Source of the DNA: Phyllobacterium pellucidum
GTDB lineage: Bacteria > Pseudomonadota > Alphaproteobacteria > Rhizobiales > Rhizobiaceae
Reading direction: 5' to 3'
Length of the DNA stretch: 64,000 bases
NCBI RefSeq assembly: GCF_013327855.1
Contig: NZ_JABUMX010000001.1
Span: forward strand, 992,001-1,056,000
This document shows positions 36,687 through 46,329 of this stretch, in pieces (position 1 is the first letter of the stretch; each line of letters opens with the position of its first letter). The notes under the pieces are model-generated. The model did not search any database. It was not told where the DNA came from and saw nothing but the letters and a program-made list of their open reading frames with translations. The position numbers and the translations under genes were made by a program.

Positions 36687-37677
36687 TATCGACCGCAGCC
36701 CTGCCGGGCGAGCCGATTTTGCCGCCGTATCGAAGACGGTCCTGCGCGAGGCGGGCATCGGCCTTGCGCTCGTCGTGCTCATCATCGTCTTTTCGGTGAC
36801 GACCCAGCACTTCCTCACGGCAAGCAATATCACCAACATCCTGACACAGGTGACGATCAATCTCGTCCTTTCGATCGGCATGACCTTCGTCATCCTCATT
36901 GGCGGGATCGATCTTTCAGTCGGCTCGGTGCTCTCGTTTTGCGCCGTCGTCGCAGGCACCGTAATGACCTTGCCCGGGCTTGACCCGGCCCTTGCCGTCA
37001 CGCTTGCCGTTATCAGCGCTGTGATCGCCGGGATCGGTTTTGGCCTTTTCAACGGCTTTATCAGCGCCTACTGGGCCATACCGTCCTTCATCGTCACACT
37101 CGGCACACTCAATATTGCGCGCGGCGCGGCCCTGCAAGTAACGAACGCTTCGACGATCTACTCCTTTCCCGCAGCGTTCAATGCCTTCGGCTCGCGCACG
37201 ATCTACGGCGTGCCGGTGCTCTTCCTGATTGCTCTGCTGCTTGTCGCCATCGCCTGGTTCGTGCTGGCGAAAACCGTCTTTGGCCGCGTGCTCTATGGTA
37301 TCGGCAACAATGAAGAGGCAGCACGGCTCGCCGGCCACAACATCTTCTTCTACAAGATTGCCGCTTTCACGATCTGCGGAGCGCTGGTTGGCATCGGCGC
37401 GATCATCTATATGGCCCGCCTCAATATCGCGAGCCCGATCATCGGCATCGGCTTCGAACTCAATGCAATTGCAGCCGTCATCATCGGCGGGACGAGCCTC
37501 AGCGGCGGGCGCGGCAGCGTCGTCGGAACGCTGCTTGGCGCCTGCATTATCGGCGTTCTCGCCAATGGGCTTATTCTGCTTGGCCTCAGTGATTTTATGC
37601 GACAGATGATAACCGGATTTGTGATAATCCTCGCTGTGATACTCGACAAATACCGCGAAAGACTGACCAAAGCATGA
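36661..37677 (+). CDS. Sugar ABC transporter permease (RbsC-like)
   Basis: This 338-aa inner-membrane subunit has about ten hydrophobic segments of the ribose/galactose permease family (BPD_transp_2): 'LVLSIGMTFVILIGGIDLSV' and 'AVIIGGTSLSGGRGSVVGTL' are its diagnostic parts. Start ATG 36661 lies inside the ATPase gene; ATG 36673 is an alternative. Its stop overlaps the LacI start by four bases (ATGA). Confidence 0.93.
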   Translation: MNAAMDSTDIDRSPAGRADFAAVSKTVLREAGIGLALVVLIIVFSVTTQHFLTASNITNILTQVTINLVLSIGMTFVILIGGIDLSVGSVLSFCAVVAGTVMTLPGLDPALAVTLAVISAVIAGIGFGLFNGFISAYWAIPSFIVTLGTLNIARGAALQVTNASTIYSFPAAFNAFGSRTIYGVPVLFLIALLLVAIAWFVLAKTVFGRVLYGIGNNEEAARLAGHNIFFYKIAAFTICGALVGIGAIIYMARLNIASPIIGIGFELNAIAAVIIGGTSLSGGRGSVVGTLLGACIIGVLANGLILLGLSDFMRQMITGFVIILAVILDKYRERLTKA

Positions 37678-38699
37678 GTGCACCCGACGCGCCCGACAGG
37701 ACCAAACATAAGACGCACGCGAAAGTGGTGAACATCAAGGACGTTGCGGCACGCGCCAATGTTTCGGTCGGAACGGTATCGCGCGTTCTTGCAAATAACG
37801 AGACCGTCGGCACGGCCCTGCGCGAGAAGGTGACTGAAGCCATTCGCGAACTCAACTTTCGGCCGAGCGGCGTTGCGCGCGGCCTGCGCCGCAGCCGCAC
37901 CGATATGATCGGCCTGGTCATCCCGGATATTACCAACCCGTTCTTTGCCGAACTTGCCAAGCATGTCGAGGCGATCGCGTCACGTTCGGGATTTTCGGTG
38001 CTGCTGTCGATCACCAATGAAGACCCCAGGATCGAGCTCAACCAGATCGAAAGCCTGTTGAAGAGCTATCCAACCGGGCTAATCGTGGTTCCGACCCAGT
38101 TTGGCGCTTCCGAGGGCTGGAAGAGCAATGTGGCAACCGTTGCGGTGGACCGGCGCTTTGCGGGCTATCCGTTGATCTCTGTCGATCATGCCGCCGGCGC
38201 CGGCCTTGCCGCACGGCATCTTCTTGCCCTTGGCCACCGGCGCATCGCCTATATTGCCGGCCCTCCCGAAGCGCCCGTTTCACGCGAGCGGCGCAACGGC
38301 TTCGTCGACGCCCTTGCCGCCGAGGGGGTGACGCCGGAAATTCTCGAAGGCTATTTCGACTATGCATCCGGCGAAACGCTGGGCCGCATGCTGCTCGACC
38401 GGGCGCCGGGCGAGCGCCCAACCGCCATTGCAACGGCCAGCGACCAGCAGGCGATCGGTCTGATGCGCGCCGCCAACGATCTCGACCTGAAAGTGCCGCA
38501 GGATATTTCCGTCGTCGGCTTCGACGATATTCCGCTGGCCGAACTCATCACGCCGCGCCTGACGACGATCCGCCAGCCCGTCGAACAGATTGCCGCACGC
38601 GCCGTGGCGCTGACGACCGGCACCAGCCCGCTTCCCATCGACGACGAATTGCTGGAAGCATCGCTGGTGGTGCGCAATTCGACGGCGGCGCGCGACTAG
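37674..38699 (+). CDS. LacI family transcriptional regulator of the sugar operon
   Basis: This 341-aa repressor has the LacI headpiece 'NIKDVAARANVSVGTVSRVL' near residues 18-37 with hinge 'LNFRPSGVARGLR', and a C-terminal sugar-sensing domain of the same fold as the binding protein ('DMIGLVIPDITNPFFAELAK', 'VVGFDDIPLAELITPRLTT'). It is the last gene of the sugar ABC operon and coupled to the permease, so it should set its own level. The two palindromes upstream of the operon are its probable operators. Confidence 0.93.
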   Translation: MSAPDAPDRTKHKTHAKVVNIKDVAARANVSVGTVSRVLANNETVGTALREKVTEAIRELNFRPSGVARGLRRSRTDMIGLVIPDITNPFFAELAKHVEAIASRSGFSVLLSITNEDPRIELNQIESLLKSYPTGLIVVPTQFGASEGWKSNVATVAVDRRFAGYPLISVDHAAGAGLAARHLLALGHRRIAYIAGPPEAPVSRERRNGFVDALAAEGVTPEILEGYFDYASGETLGRMLLDRAPGERPTAIATASDQQAIGLMRAANDLDLKVPQDISVVGFDDIPLAELITPRLTTIRQPVEQIAARAVALTTGTSPLPIDDELLEASLVVRNSTAARD

Positions 38700-39090
38700 A
38701 GGTTATTAAGGATTTTGGAGCGGGTGAAGGGAATCGAACCCTCGTATTCAGCTTGGGAAGCTGGATCGGTATGTGCATATTCAAGAACTTATACTGCCAG
38801 ACCTTCCCGAACCCATTATCTAGTGGGTCGATCTTCGTCTCCTTAAAAATCATCCAAAATTGCCCTGGTAAACGCGCTGTCCGAAATTTCTCTTGGTGCA
38901 CAACTTTAGATTGCCTTTGCGTAGGCCGTCGTGTACCGGGTCCGGGGCGAGAGGTGCATCGAGATACCCGCCGGCGACCGGGCAAGGCACGAGGGTGGCC
39001 CGACCTCAGTAGCGCCGATAGGTGTGTTTCTTGATGTGCCGACGTTTCTCGCGGACACGTTAATTGCCAACAGTAACTGAGATATCTTGC
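38700..39090. other. Left junction of the glycan island
   Basis: No gene is supported in these 391 bases. They hold the truncated tRNA-Gly copy and its conserved arm (38716-38800), then AT-richer DNA leading to the sulfotransferase gene. Confidence 0.6.
38716..38800 (-). repeat. Truncated tRNA-Gly(CCC) 3' half plus element arm (att copy 1)
   Basis: On the minus strand 38764-38716 reads as the 3' half of a tRNA-Gly: anticodon loop TTCCCAA, T-loop TTCGATT, acceptor CACCCGC, then TCCA. No D-arm or 5' acceptor strand follows. 38716-38765 is identical to 60456-60505 over 50 bases, and the next 35 bases are also related (13 exact bases TGTGCATATTCAA, then AACTTA and ACTG with single changes). Confidence 0.8.
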
Positions 39091-39927
39091 ATGGCAGTCC
39101 TGATCCCACGTTTGTTTACACAGTTGAAGAATCGTCCCAAACCCGGAGAAGATTGGCATCCACATCTCGGAAAGATCGGAGGGCTCACTTTGGAGTCCTG
39201 GCTTCAAAATCATCCCCGAGCGGCGAACCCAACCAAGACAATCATTGTGGCCTCCGAGGAGCGATCGGGTAGCGAATTGTTCTGTGAGATGATGGGGCAG
39301 ACCGGCGTTCTTGGGCGCCCTTCGGAGTACTTCAATACGCCTTGGATGCGTACGTTCGTTAAAGACTACCCGAGCGAAGTTGCCGAGCAGATACAGATAG
39401 CTCATCGCGTCGGTGTCACCCCGAACGGTTGCTTTGCCGTCAAACTGCACTCGTGGCATTTCGACCTTATCAGTCCAACGCTTAAGTTTTCAAAAGCGTT
39501 TCCTAATCCAAGTTTTGTCAGGCTCACTCGGGCAGACCTTTTGAGTCAGGCAATATCTTTGTCGCGGGCGCGCCAGTCGGGGCAGTTTCACGGTCACATG
39601 CCATCCGAGAAGGAGCCGATATTCAGTATCGTTGAAATTCAAAGGTGCTTGCAGGAAATAATCACAGCGCGAGCGCGATGGTCTTTATACTTTGCGCGTA
39701 ATAACGCACCTGTTGTCCATATAGTGTATGAGAATTTTACAGTTAACCCAAAGCATTATCTCACCAAGGTCGGCGATCTTGTATCTGAGAGTTTGGATCG
39801 AAATTTGAAATTGAAACCACGAATGGTCGTTCAGCGCGACGAACGGACAAACGAATGGCGTGAGAGGTTTGTTAAGGAGGCGGGGGACCTTGGACGCCTC
39901 GATCGTCTCGACGAGCCACCTAAATAA
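39091..39927 (+). CDS. Stf0-family sulfotransferase
   Basis: This protein of about 278 residues resembles Stf0 (LpqZ-type trehalose 2-sulfotransferase) enzymes, which transfer sulfate from PAPS to a sugar hydroxyl. The 5'-phosphosulfate loop is 'ASEERSGSELFCEMM' and it is followed by 'GVLGRPSEYFN', the family's substrate segment. 'SFVRLTRADLLSQAISLSRA' gives the 3'-phosphate binding part. TTG 39064 is an alternative start; neither has a clear ribosome site. First gene of the glycan island, it implies a sulfated glycan, lipid or Nod-factor-like product. Confidence 0.82.
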   Translation: MAVLIPRLFTQLKNRPKPGEDWHPHLGKIGGLTLESWLQNHPRAANPTKTIIVASEERSGSELFCEMMGQTGVLGRPSEYFNTPWMRTFVKDYPSEVAEQIQIAHRVGVTPNGCFAVKLHSWHFDLISPTLKFSKAFPNPSFVRLTRADLLSQAISLSRARQSGQFHGHMPSEKEPIFSIVEIQRCLQEIITARARWSLYFARNNAPVVHIVYENFTVNPKHYLTKVGDLVSESLDRNLKLKPRMVVQRDERTNEWRERFVKEAGDLGRLDRLDEPPK

Positions 39928-40451
39928 CATCGCGATGGTTGCCCTACTCGCTTCTGCCACAGAGCTCCGGTAGCGTACTGATGTCCATCCGAACTACGCG
40001 ATTAAAACGCACCCCGCCATAAGGCGCAATGCAAGATCGGCCGATGTCGCGTCGCATTTCGAGCATCGAAGTTTCGCACCAAATCGGGCGCATAGAGCCA
40101 TGATTTTCGTCCGAGCGTGGCTGCCAGCTGCTCGAGATCAGTTTTCTGCAGTTTCTGGCATAACAAGGGGACACAAGGTATTGCGGTAGGCGATCATCGC
40201 GCCGATCGTGTCGTTATCACTCTTCATTCCTTCACCGGACGTCAGATGACGCGCTTCTTATAGACGCGATCGCGGTCGTGTTCGTAGGGATGCACTCTGA
40301 ATGTAGAATTGAACATTGACAAATCTGATAGGGTATTCGATAGGGAACGCGATGCCAGCAGGACGAAGGTCCGCGCAGTGCTCCACACGCTTGACACGTT
40401 GATCTGCGACGGATGCAAGGACGGGTCATTGTTCCCAAGAAGGAGCCCGAT
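39928..40451. other. Region without a supported gene
   Basis: This 524-base gap lies between the sulfotransferase and the first GT4 gene. Short frames on the minus strand (39944-40174 and part of 40242-40583) match nothing I know. It may hold gene debris and the promoter of the GT4 gene. Confidence 0.4.
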
Positions 40452-41792
40452 TTGAGAGTAGTCCTTTTTGTACATTGCTTTTTCCCAGATCATTTCTATG
40501 GAACTGAAACCTACACACTCCAATTGGCCAAGAATCTCATCTATCTTGGTCATGAAGTGACGATCGTTTGCGGAATCTTTCAAGGAGAGCAGTCAAATGA
40601 TCGGGTGATTACCGCGTACACCTATGACGGCGTTAAAGTTATCGCCTTCGACAAGAACCATGTCCCACACTCGCGCATCGCCGAAACGTATTTCCAAGAG
40701 GAGACGCGTCCATATCTCCGGCAGATATTGGAGGAAACCAAACCGGATGTTGTTCACGTCACTCATCTCGTAAACCACACGGCAGTGCTTCTGGAGGAAG
40801 TCGCGCGCGGCAACATCCCCTTGGTTGCCACGCTGACTGATTTTTATGGCTTCTGTTTTAACAACAAGCTCGAGTCGGCGAGCGGCTCCCTGTGCGCCGG
40901 GCCGAACCTGCTTCGCAGTAACTGCATTGCTTGTTATCTGAAAGCTGCCAATCATCCGATAGCGCGGAAGGTTGCTAACGTCCCGATGGGCTGGGCCGCG
41001 TCCGGCTTAGCGCTAAGCGTAGCCAATGGGTTGAAATTCGATCCGGTCGGGGATGGAGGGCAAGCGATCCATGATATAGTTGTTAGACCGGATGTCCTGA
41101 AGCGCGCATATACCCACTACGACGCAATGATTGCTCCCTCACGTTTCCTCCTTGAGGCTTACGGCGCTAACGGATTTGATCGGAAGAAGTTGCATCTCAG
41201 CCGATTTGGAGTCGATATCATTAGGCGCCCAAAGCCTATCAAGGATCCGCAGAGCCCGATCAGCATTGGCTATATCGGCCAGATCGCCCCACACAAGGGT
41301 GTTGATCTTCTAGTATCAGCGGTCCGGGACTTTACGACATCCCAGGCCCGACTCGATATTTATGGACCGGCCAATCAGGACGTTGCTTATATGCAAAAGC
41401 TGCGATCTATAGCAGCCTCCAACGTTCAATTCCGGGGCACGTTTCCGCCAAGTGAGATGGCTGAGATAATGAGCAGTTTTGATCTGCTGGCCATCCCCTC
41501 GACGTGGTATGAAAATAGTCCTCTAGTTCTTCTAAATGCCTTAGCGTCGCATACGCCAGTCATCGTATCGGATGTCCAAGGCCTGACCGAGTTTATTGAG
41601 GAAGGTATCTCCGGATGGTCCTTCAAAAGATCGGATGCGAACAGCTTGAAGCGCCTCCTCGCAAAGCTTCTGCAGAATCGCGGATTGGTCCGTGCGAATA
41701 GCCTTCGGACAACCTATGATCGAACTTCTTTGATGATGACCCAGGAAGTTGTAAGCGTGTACGAGCAAGTAAAAGCGAATCGGTGGCGCTAA
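40452..41792 (+). CDS. Family 4 glycosyltransferase
   Basis: This 446-aa GT-B fold enzyme transfers sugar from a nucleotide donor to a growing glycan at the inner face of the membrane. Start TTG 40452 is chosen because AAGGAG lies six bases before it; the product then begins 'LRVVLFVHCFFPDHFYGTE', the normal GT4 start with a Gly-rich acceptor loop. The donor half shows 'IGYIGQIAPHKGVDLLV' and 'IPSTWYENSPLVLLNALAS'. In the latter the second Glu of the EX7E motif is Asn. A Cys-rich insert ('LCAGPNLLRSNCIACYL') lies between the halves. Confidence 0.85.
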   Translation: MRVVLFVHCFFPDHFYGTETYTLQLAKNLIYLGHEVTIVCGIFQGEQSNDRVITAYTYDGVKVIAFDKNHVPHSRIAETYFQEETRPYLRQILEETKPDVVHVTHLVNHTAVLLEEVARGNIPLVATLTDFYGFCFNNKLESASGSLCAGPNLLRSNCIACYLKAANHPIARKVANVPMGWAASGLALSVANGLKFDPVGDGGQAIHDIVVRPDVLKRAYTHYDAMIAPSRFLLEAYGANGFDRKKLHLSRFGVDIIRRPKPIKDPQSPISIGYIGQIAPHKGVDLLVSAVRDFTTSQARLDIYGPANQDVAYMQKLRSIAASNVQFRGTFPPSEMAEIMSSFDLLAIPSTWYENSPLVLLNALASHTPVIVSDVQGLTEFIEEGISGWSFKRSDANSLKRLLAKLLQNRGLVRANSLRTTYDRTSLMMTQEVVSVYEQVKANRWR

Positions 41793-41894
41793 AGAATTGC
41801 TAAGCGGAAGGACCTACCAGGAATTTGGTCACTATGAGAGATTACTTCGGACGTCAGCAGAACTTGCAACTACTTAATCAATCGGTGGCCAGAA

Positions 41895-44800
41895 ATGTCC
41901 TATGACTGTCCCATTTGCGCGCAGACAGTGAATGAGAAAGTTGTAGAAGTTGAGGGCTACACAATCTTTCGCTGTCATACCTGCGCGACGGAGTTTGTGG
42001 CACCACCTCTTCGTGACAACAAGTTGTTCGATGGGAGCGAGCGCGATGTGCACAATGATGAGGCGCCGGAATGGCTTGTCCCCCTAATCGACAAGGTAGA
42101 GGAACAGAATCCTAATCCATCGATCCTCGATATCGGCTGCGTCTGTGGTACTCGTCTGGCGCTTGCTCAACAACGCGGATGGCAGTGCTTCGGGGTTGAG
42201 CCATCTCCCCATGCCCGCGAGATTGCCCAGCAACGCCATAAAGGCATATTCATCACGGAGACAATCGAGGAAATTCCGCCTCACAAATTCGACCTAATTC
42301 TGATACTTGAAGTGATCGAGCATTTGAGCGATCCCTATCCCTTGTTCTACGAGATGTTCGCAAAAGGACAGATCGGTCCTGACACGGTGGTCGCAGTGAC
42401 CACAGCCAACGCCCGTTCCTGGACCGCACTGGCCGATCCAATTGCATGGGAATTGAGACCCCCGCCCTCCCATATGACATCTTACTCAGGCCTTACGTTC
42501 AAAACGCTGTTAAAGCGGTTGCGTTTTCGCGACATCGATGTGGAGGGGCAGCATCCGTTGAACATCGCCCCCGTTCGAGGCTTCGACGATGAAGATCGCC
42601 GGGGAAACGAAAAACTAGCAGGTTTTGCTGGTCTTAAAGTGATCGCCACGGGAAGCGATTTTTCTAGCTTCATGCAGGAACGTTATGTTCCCGGGACATG
42701 GTCAGAACTGACGGCCTACGAGCACTTGCCGCGGTACATGTTCGCCCAACAGTATTCCATCGACAGGCGGGTTCTCGATTTTGGCTGTGGCAGCGGATAT
42801 GGAGCGAAGGCACTTTCTGAAGTGGCGGATCATGTCGTCGCTGTGGATATCGATGACGGAGCTCTCGAATACGCGCGAACTGAACACAGTCGCTTCAACC
42901 TCGAATTCGTCAAAGTAGACGATCTGTGCGACAACTATTCTGATGCGCAGTTCGATCTTGTTACTTGCTTTGAGGTTATCGAACATCTAGATGAGCTTGA
43001 TCAGAAACGGCTGTTGAAAAATTTCCGGCGCCTTCTAAAGTCGCAAGGCTTGTTGATTATCTCTACGCCCAATCCGAAGACCACAGAACTGTACGGCGAA
43101 AATCCCTTTCACTTGAAAGAGATGGAACTAGACGAGTTTTCTGATGTTTTAAAAGCGAACTTTAAACATACTATAATTCTGGACCAAAAAATTCTGTCCG
43201 GCTCTACGCTTACGATTTCTAGCGATAACGGGGCTTCGAATCCTGCAGCCAGAATAGCTCCCATGTACACGAATGTGAGTCCGAAAGCGAAAACACCTGC
43301 AGCTTGGATAGCTCTGTGTAGCATGTCGCCTCTTGATAGAGTGCAACCGGTTTTCTTCTACGACAACGAGACGGACTTTATTAGGCAACGAGTTCGTGAG
43401 ATCGCTACTCGACATCAGCACGAGATAAAGCTTTACACGGAGAATAAACAATCCGCGGAATTGGAACGAGCATTACTTGCTGATGCAGCGTCACTCCAGG
43501 GGAAATATGAGCACTTGCGCTCTACCCACGATCAGTTCGTTGAGGAACGTGATAGGATCTCGACTGAATCGGCGTCCCTTCAACAGCGCTACGAGGCTTT
43601 GGTCGAGGAACGGGATAAAATCTCTACCGAAGCGGCGTCCCTCCAACAGCGCTACGAGGGTTTGGTCGAGGAACGGGATAAAATCTCCACCGAAGCGGCG
43701 TCCCTCCAACAGCGCTACGAGGCTTTGGTCGAGGAACGTGCGGCGCTGCGCTCCCGCCTCCACACAATCGAAACCTCATTGCGCTGGAGGCTTGCAAACC
43801 GCCTCGCTAGGCATGCTCCGTTTTTGCGAGCGGCTCTCGCTAATATTCGGCAACTAAGGGCTGTTCTGAAGCAAAAGCGCCCTGCGGCCGCTTCGTCCGC
43901 TCCTGCGGTCCCACTTCACAAACCTGTTGCATACGAGACAGCATGCGAGCCTCAATGGAACGCGAAGCAAAATCGTTATGAACTGCTCGTTGATGAGGCC
44001 TATAGGGCCAAGCAAGAGGCGAAAACCGGTACGCTGCAGGGCCTTGTAGCTCCCTATGTCGTTCGGCCGAAAAATCTCCCCGAAGATCCGACATCGCTGC
44101 CAAAGGTGCTGCATGTGATTCCCAACGTTCACGTCGGTGGATCCACCCAGTTAATTATCGACATCGTCGAGCATCTGTCAGATCAGTTCCAACACGAGGT
44201 CGTAACCTTGGCCCTTTGGCCGGCAGGGCAGCACGTTGGGCTGACAGTGCATCAGGTCACCTACTCGAACATGCAAGTCCTCCAGTCGCTCTTGAAAGAA
44301 ATGCGGCCGGATCTCGTCCATATTCATTATTGGGGCCTGACAGATGACCTCTGGTATAAGGCCGTAATGGAGCAACTTGAAGACTTCCAAAATCTTCCAA
44401 TCGTCGAAAACATCAACACGCCTATCGATCCTTTAATTTCACCGCGGATTAACCGATACGTTTTCGTGAGCGAATATGTTCGCAAGGAGTTTGGAGGTAA
44501 GCTGTCTGACAAGCTCGCCACGGTGGTCTACCCCGGAATAGACTTGACTCGCTTTTCTCATCCCTACGATGGAGAGGATGCTGAGAACGCGATTGGCATG
44601 GTATATCGGCTCGAAAAGGATAAGCTGACGATTGATGCCATCGACTTATTCATAGAGGTCGTGAAGCGTCGTCCACGCACTCGGGTTTATATTATCGGCG
44701 GGGGAAGCTTTCTCGAGGCCTGGATAAATAGGACATACGCACAAGGGGTCCGACAAAATTTCCGCTTTACTGGTTACGTTCCCTATGAAGAACTCCCCGA

Positions 44801-45125
44801 CTGGTACAATCGCTTTTCTATTTTCATTGCTCCAGTCTGGGCGGAAAGTTTTGGACAGGTCGCTCCGTTTGCAATGTCGAAGCGACTGGCTATTGCTGGC
44901 TATAGGATTGGTGCTCTTCCAGAAATCGCCGGATCTGATGAGTTTTTTGGCACAGGTGTCGAGGACACCGCGAAGATCATCATTGACTTGCTCGAAGACA
45001 AAGAGAGATGCGCTCGAATTGGTCTCGAAAATCAAAAGCGCGCCGCATCATTGTTTTCGGTTGAAGCAATGGTCTCGGCCTATCAGCATCTTTATAAGGA
45101 GGAGCTTGAACATTCGAAAGATTAA
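41895..45125 (+). CDS. Methyltransferase-methyltransferase-coiled coil-glycosyltransferase fusion protein
   Basis: This 1076-aa protein has five parts. A zinc-ribbon-like start (CPIC and CHTC, residues 5-35) leads into a class I SAM methyltransferase (about 70-215, motif I 'LDIGCVCGT', 'EVIEHLSDPY'). A second one follows (about 275-420, 'LDFGCGSGYGAKAL', 'CFEVIEHLDE'). Residues 500-620 form a coiled coil containing three 21-residue repeats and ending in a basic 'LRWRLANRLARHAP' segment. A GT4 domain fills 735-1065 ('HVIPNVHVGGSTQL', 'VWAESFGQVAPFAM'), again lacking the second Glu of EX7E. Both methyltransferase sites look intact. Confidence 0.85.
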   Translation: MSYDCPICAQTVNEKVVEVEGYTIFRCHTCATEFVAPPLRDNKLFDGSERDVHNDEAPEWLVPLIDKVEEQNPNPSILDIGCVCGTRLALAQQRGWQCFGVEPSPHAREIAQQRHKGIFITETIEEIPPHKFDLILILEVIEHLSDPYPLFYEMFAKGQIGPDTVVAVTTANARSWTALADPIAWELRPPPSHMTSYSGLTFKTLLKRLRFRDIDVEGQHPLNIAPVRGFDDEDRRGNEKLAGFAGLKVIATGSDFSSFMQERYVPGTWSELTAYEHLPRYMFAQQYSIDRRVLDFGCGSGYGAKALSEVADHVVAVDIDDGALEYARTEHSRFNLEFVKVDDLCDNYSDAQFDLVTCFEVIEHLDELDQKRLLKNFRRLLKSQGLLIISTPNPKTTELYGENPFHLKEMELDEFSDVLKANFKHTIILDQKILSGSTLTISSDNGASNPAARIAPMYTNVSPKAKTPAAWIALCSMSPLDRVQPVFFYDNETDFIRQRVREIATRHQHEIKLYTENKQSAELERALLADAASLQGKYEHLRSTHDQFVEERDRISTESASLQQRYEALVEERDKISTEAASLQQRYEGLVEERDKISTEAASLQQRYEALVEERAALRSRLHTIETSLRWRLANRLARHAPFLRAALANIRQLRAVLKQKRPAAASSAPAVPLHKPVAYETACEPQWNAKQNRYELLVDEAYRAKQEAKTGTLQGLVAPYVVRPKNLPEDPTSLPKVLHVIPNVHVGGSTQLIIDIVEHLSDQFQHEVVTLALWPAGQHVGLTVHQVTYSNMQVLQSLLKEMRPDLVHIHYWGLTDDLWYKAVMEQLEDFQNLPIVENINTPIDPLISPRINRYVFVSEYVRKEFGGKLSDKLATVVYPGIDLTRFSHPYDGEDAENAIGMVYRLEKDKLTIDAIDLFIEVVKRRPRTRVYIIGGGSFLEAWINRTYAQGVRQNFRFTGYVPYEELPDWYNRFSIFIAPVWAESFGQVAPFAMSKRLAIAGYRIGALPEIAGSDEFFGTGVEDTAKIIIDLLEDKERCARIGLENQKRAASLFSVEAMVSAYQHLYKEELEHSKD
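43542..43730 (+). repeat. Three tandem 63-bp repeats inside the coiled coil
   Basis: Three consecutive 63-base units encode EERD(R/K)ISTE(S/A)ASLQQRYE(A/G)LV. The second and third differ by very few bases. Each unit is 21 residues, exactly three heptads, so loss or gain of a unit keeps both reading frame and coiled-coil register. Confidence 0.9.
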
Positions 45126-45159
45126 AATGACGTTGCGCCGAGCATTGCCGGGCCCGACG

Positions 45160-46095
45160 TCACTGGGAGTCTAAGCGCTCCGCTAAGTTCTGCACCATCT
45201 CCTGGATCGAGTTCTTCATGTTCTGGCGCGGCTGCCAACCGGTGGCTTTTTTAATCTTCGAAATGTCCAGAATGTTGGCAGGAATGTCGAAGGCACGCCC
45301 GCCGACATACGAGACGTTCGGTTCGCGCCCTGCTGCATCACCGATAATCCGCAACAGTTCGTTCAGGCTTGCTCCTTCTCCAGATCCCACGTTGAATGTG
45401 GGAATGCTATGCTCGTCGGTGACTTCAGCCATCATAATTCCAATCAATGCGCTGGCGGAGTCAGCCACGTCGATGTAGTCTCTAACGACGCTACCGTCGC
45501 CCCAAATAGTCACCTTCTCACCCAGCACAACCTGTCGGGCAAAAATAGTTGCAGCGCCTTGCAGCTTGGCAATCGATTGCGATACTCCGAACGGATTGCT
45601 CAGGCGGGCAATACGGACATCTAGACCCTGTAACTGCCAGAACCGGGATGCGTAATTTTCCGCCGCAAGCTTTGTAATACCGTATATGCTGACTGGATCG
45701 AGAGGATGATCTTCCGTGATCGGCAGCGTTCTTGCTTTGCCATATACAGTGCCCCCTGACGACACGAAAACGACAGGCACGGACAACTTCGCCGTCACCT
45801 GTTGAAAGAGCGCTAGCAAGCCGCCAAGATTGGTCTTGGCGTCGGCGGCCGGATCGTTCTCCGCCGATCCTGGAGTAGTGGACCAGGCCAGATGGAAAAT
45901 TCCATCTGGCTTCGCTTCAACGATATTTGCAACCGTCGCAGCATCCACAAGGTCATATTCGACCCAATATTGGGATTCGGCATGCAAATGGCGCCCGCGC
46001 GACGCCAATATTGCATCATGCCCAAGTGCACGCAATGCATTGGCCAAGGAAGCTCCCACGAAACCTGTACCACCGGTAATTACAAATCTTGCCAT
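45160..46095 (-). CDS. NAD-dependent nucleotide-sugar epimerase/dehydratase
   Basis: This 311-aa extended SDR enzyme has 'ITGGTGFVGASLA' at the N-terminus, a catalytic Ser-Tyr-Lys set in 'VSSGGTVYG' and 'SIYGITKLAAENY', and 'NPFGVSQ' and 'WGDGSVVRDYIDV' segments typical of sugar epimerases. It should make a nucleotide sugar for the island's glycosyltransferases. The frame is open to 46140; ATG 46095 gives the standard start. It is convergent with the 1076-aa fusion gene. Confidence 0.88.
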   Translation of the reverse strand: MARFVITGGTGFVGASLANALRALGHDAILASRGRHLHAESQYWVEYDLVDAATVANIVEAKPDGIFHLAWSTTPGSAENDPAADAKTNLGGLLALFQQVTAKLSVPVVFVSSGGTVYGKARTLPITEDHPLDPVSIYGITKLAAENYASRFWQLQGLDVRIARLSNPFGVSQSIAKLQGAATIFARQVVLGEKVTIWGDGSVVRDYIDVADSASALIGIMMAEVTDEHSIPTFNVGSGEGASLNELLRIIGDAAGREPNVSYVGGRAFDIPANILDISKIKKATGWQPRQNMKNSIQEMVQNLAERLDSQ

Positions 46096-46329
46096 CTCTC
46101 TACTTCTATTTTTTGGCCCCAGTTCCACATGCAATACCACCGAAAATAACGCAAGCGACCGCCTGACTAGAAACTGCTTTCCCCCCGGTGGCGTGGTTCG
46201 TTCCCTATCATTCCTATGAACTTGAGTTCCAGATGCTTAGAGAGCAAACAATTAGAATTCGCCTAGTCAAACATTGCCCTCGGAAATAGCGTAATTTATA
46301 GCGGGCCAATAACCAACCGGAGATATCAA

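Noticed and set aside
38548-39459. 303-codon minus-strand frame crossing the island junction
   Set aside because: It spans the end of the LacI gene, the tRNA-Gly copy and the sulfotransferase start, so it cannot be a real gene.
43542-43730. CRISPR-like array
   Set aside because: The repeats are directly adjacent without spacers, in frame within a large gene, and encode heptads of a coiled coil.
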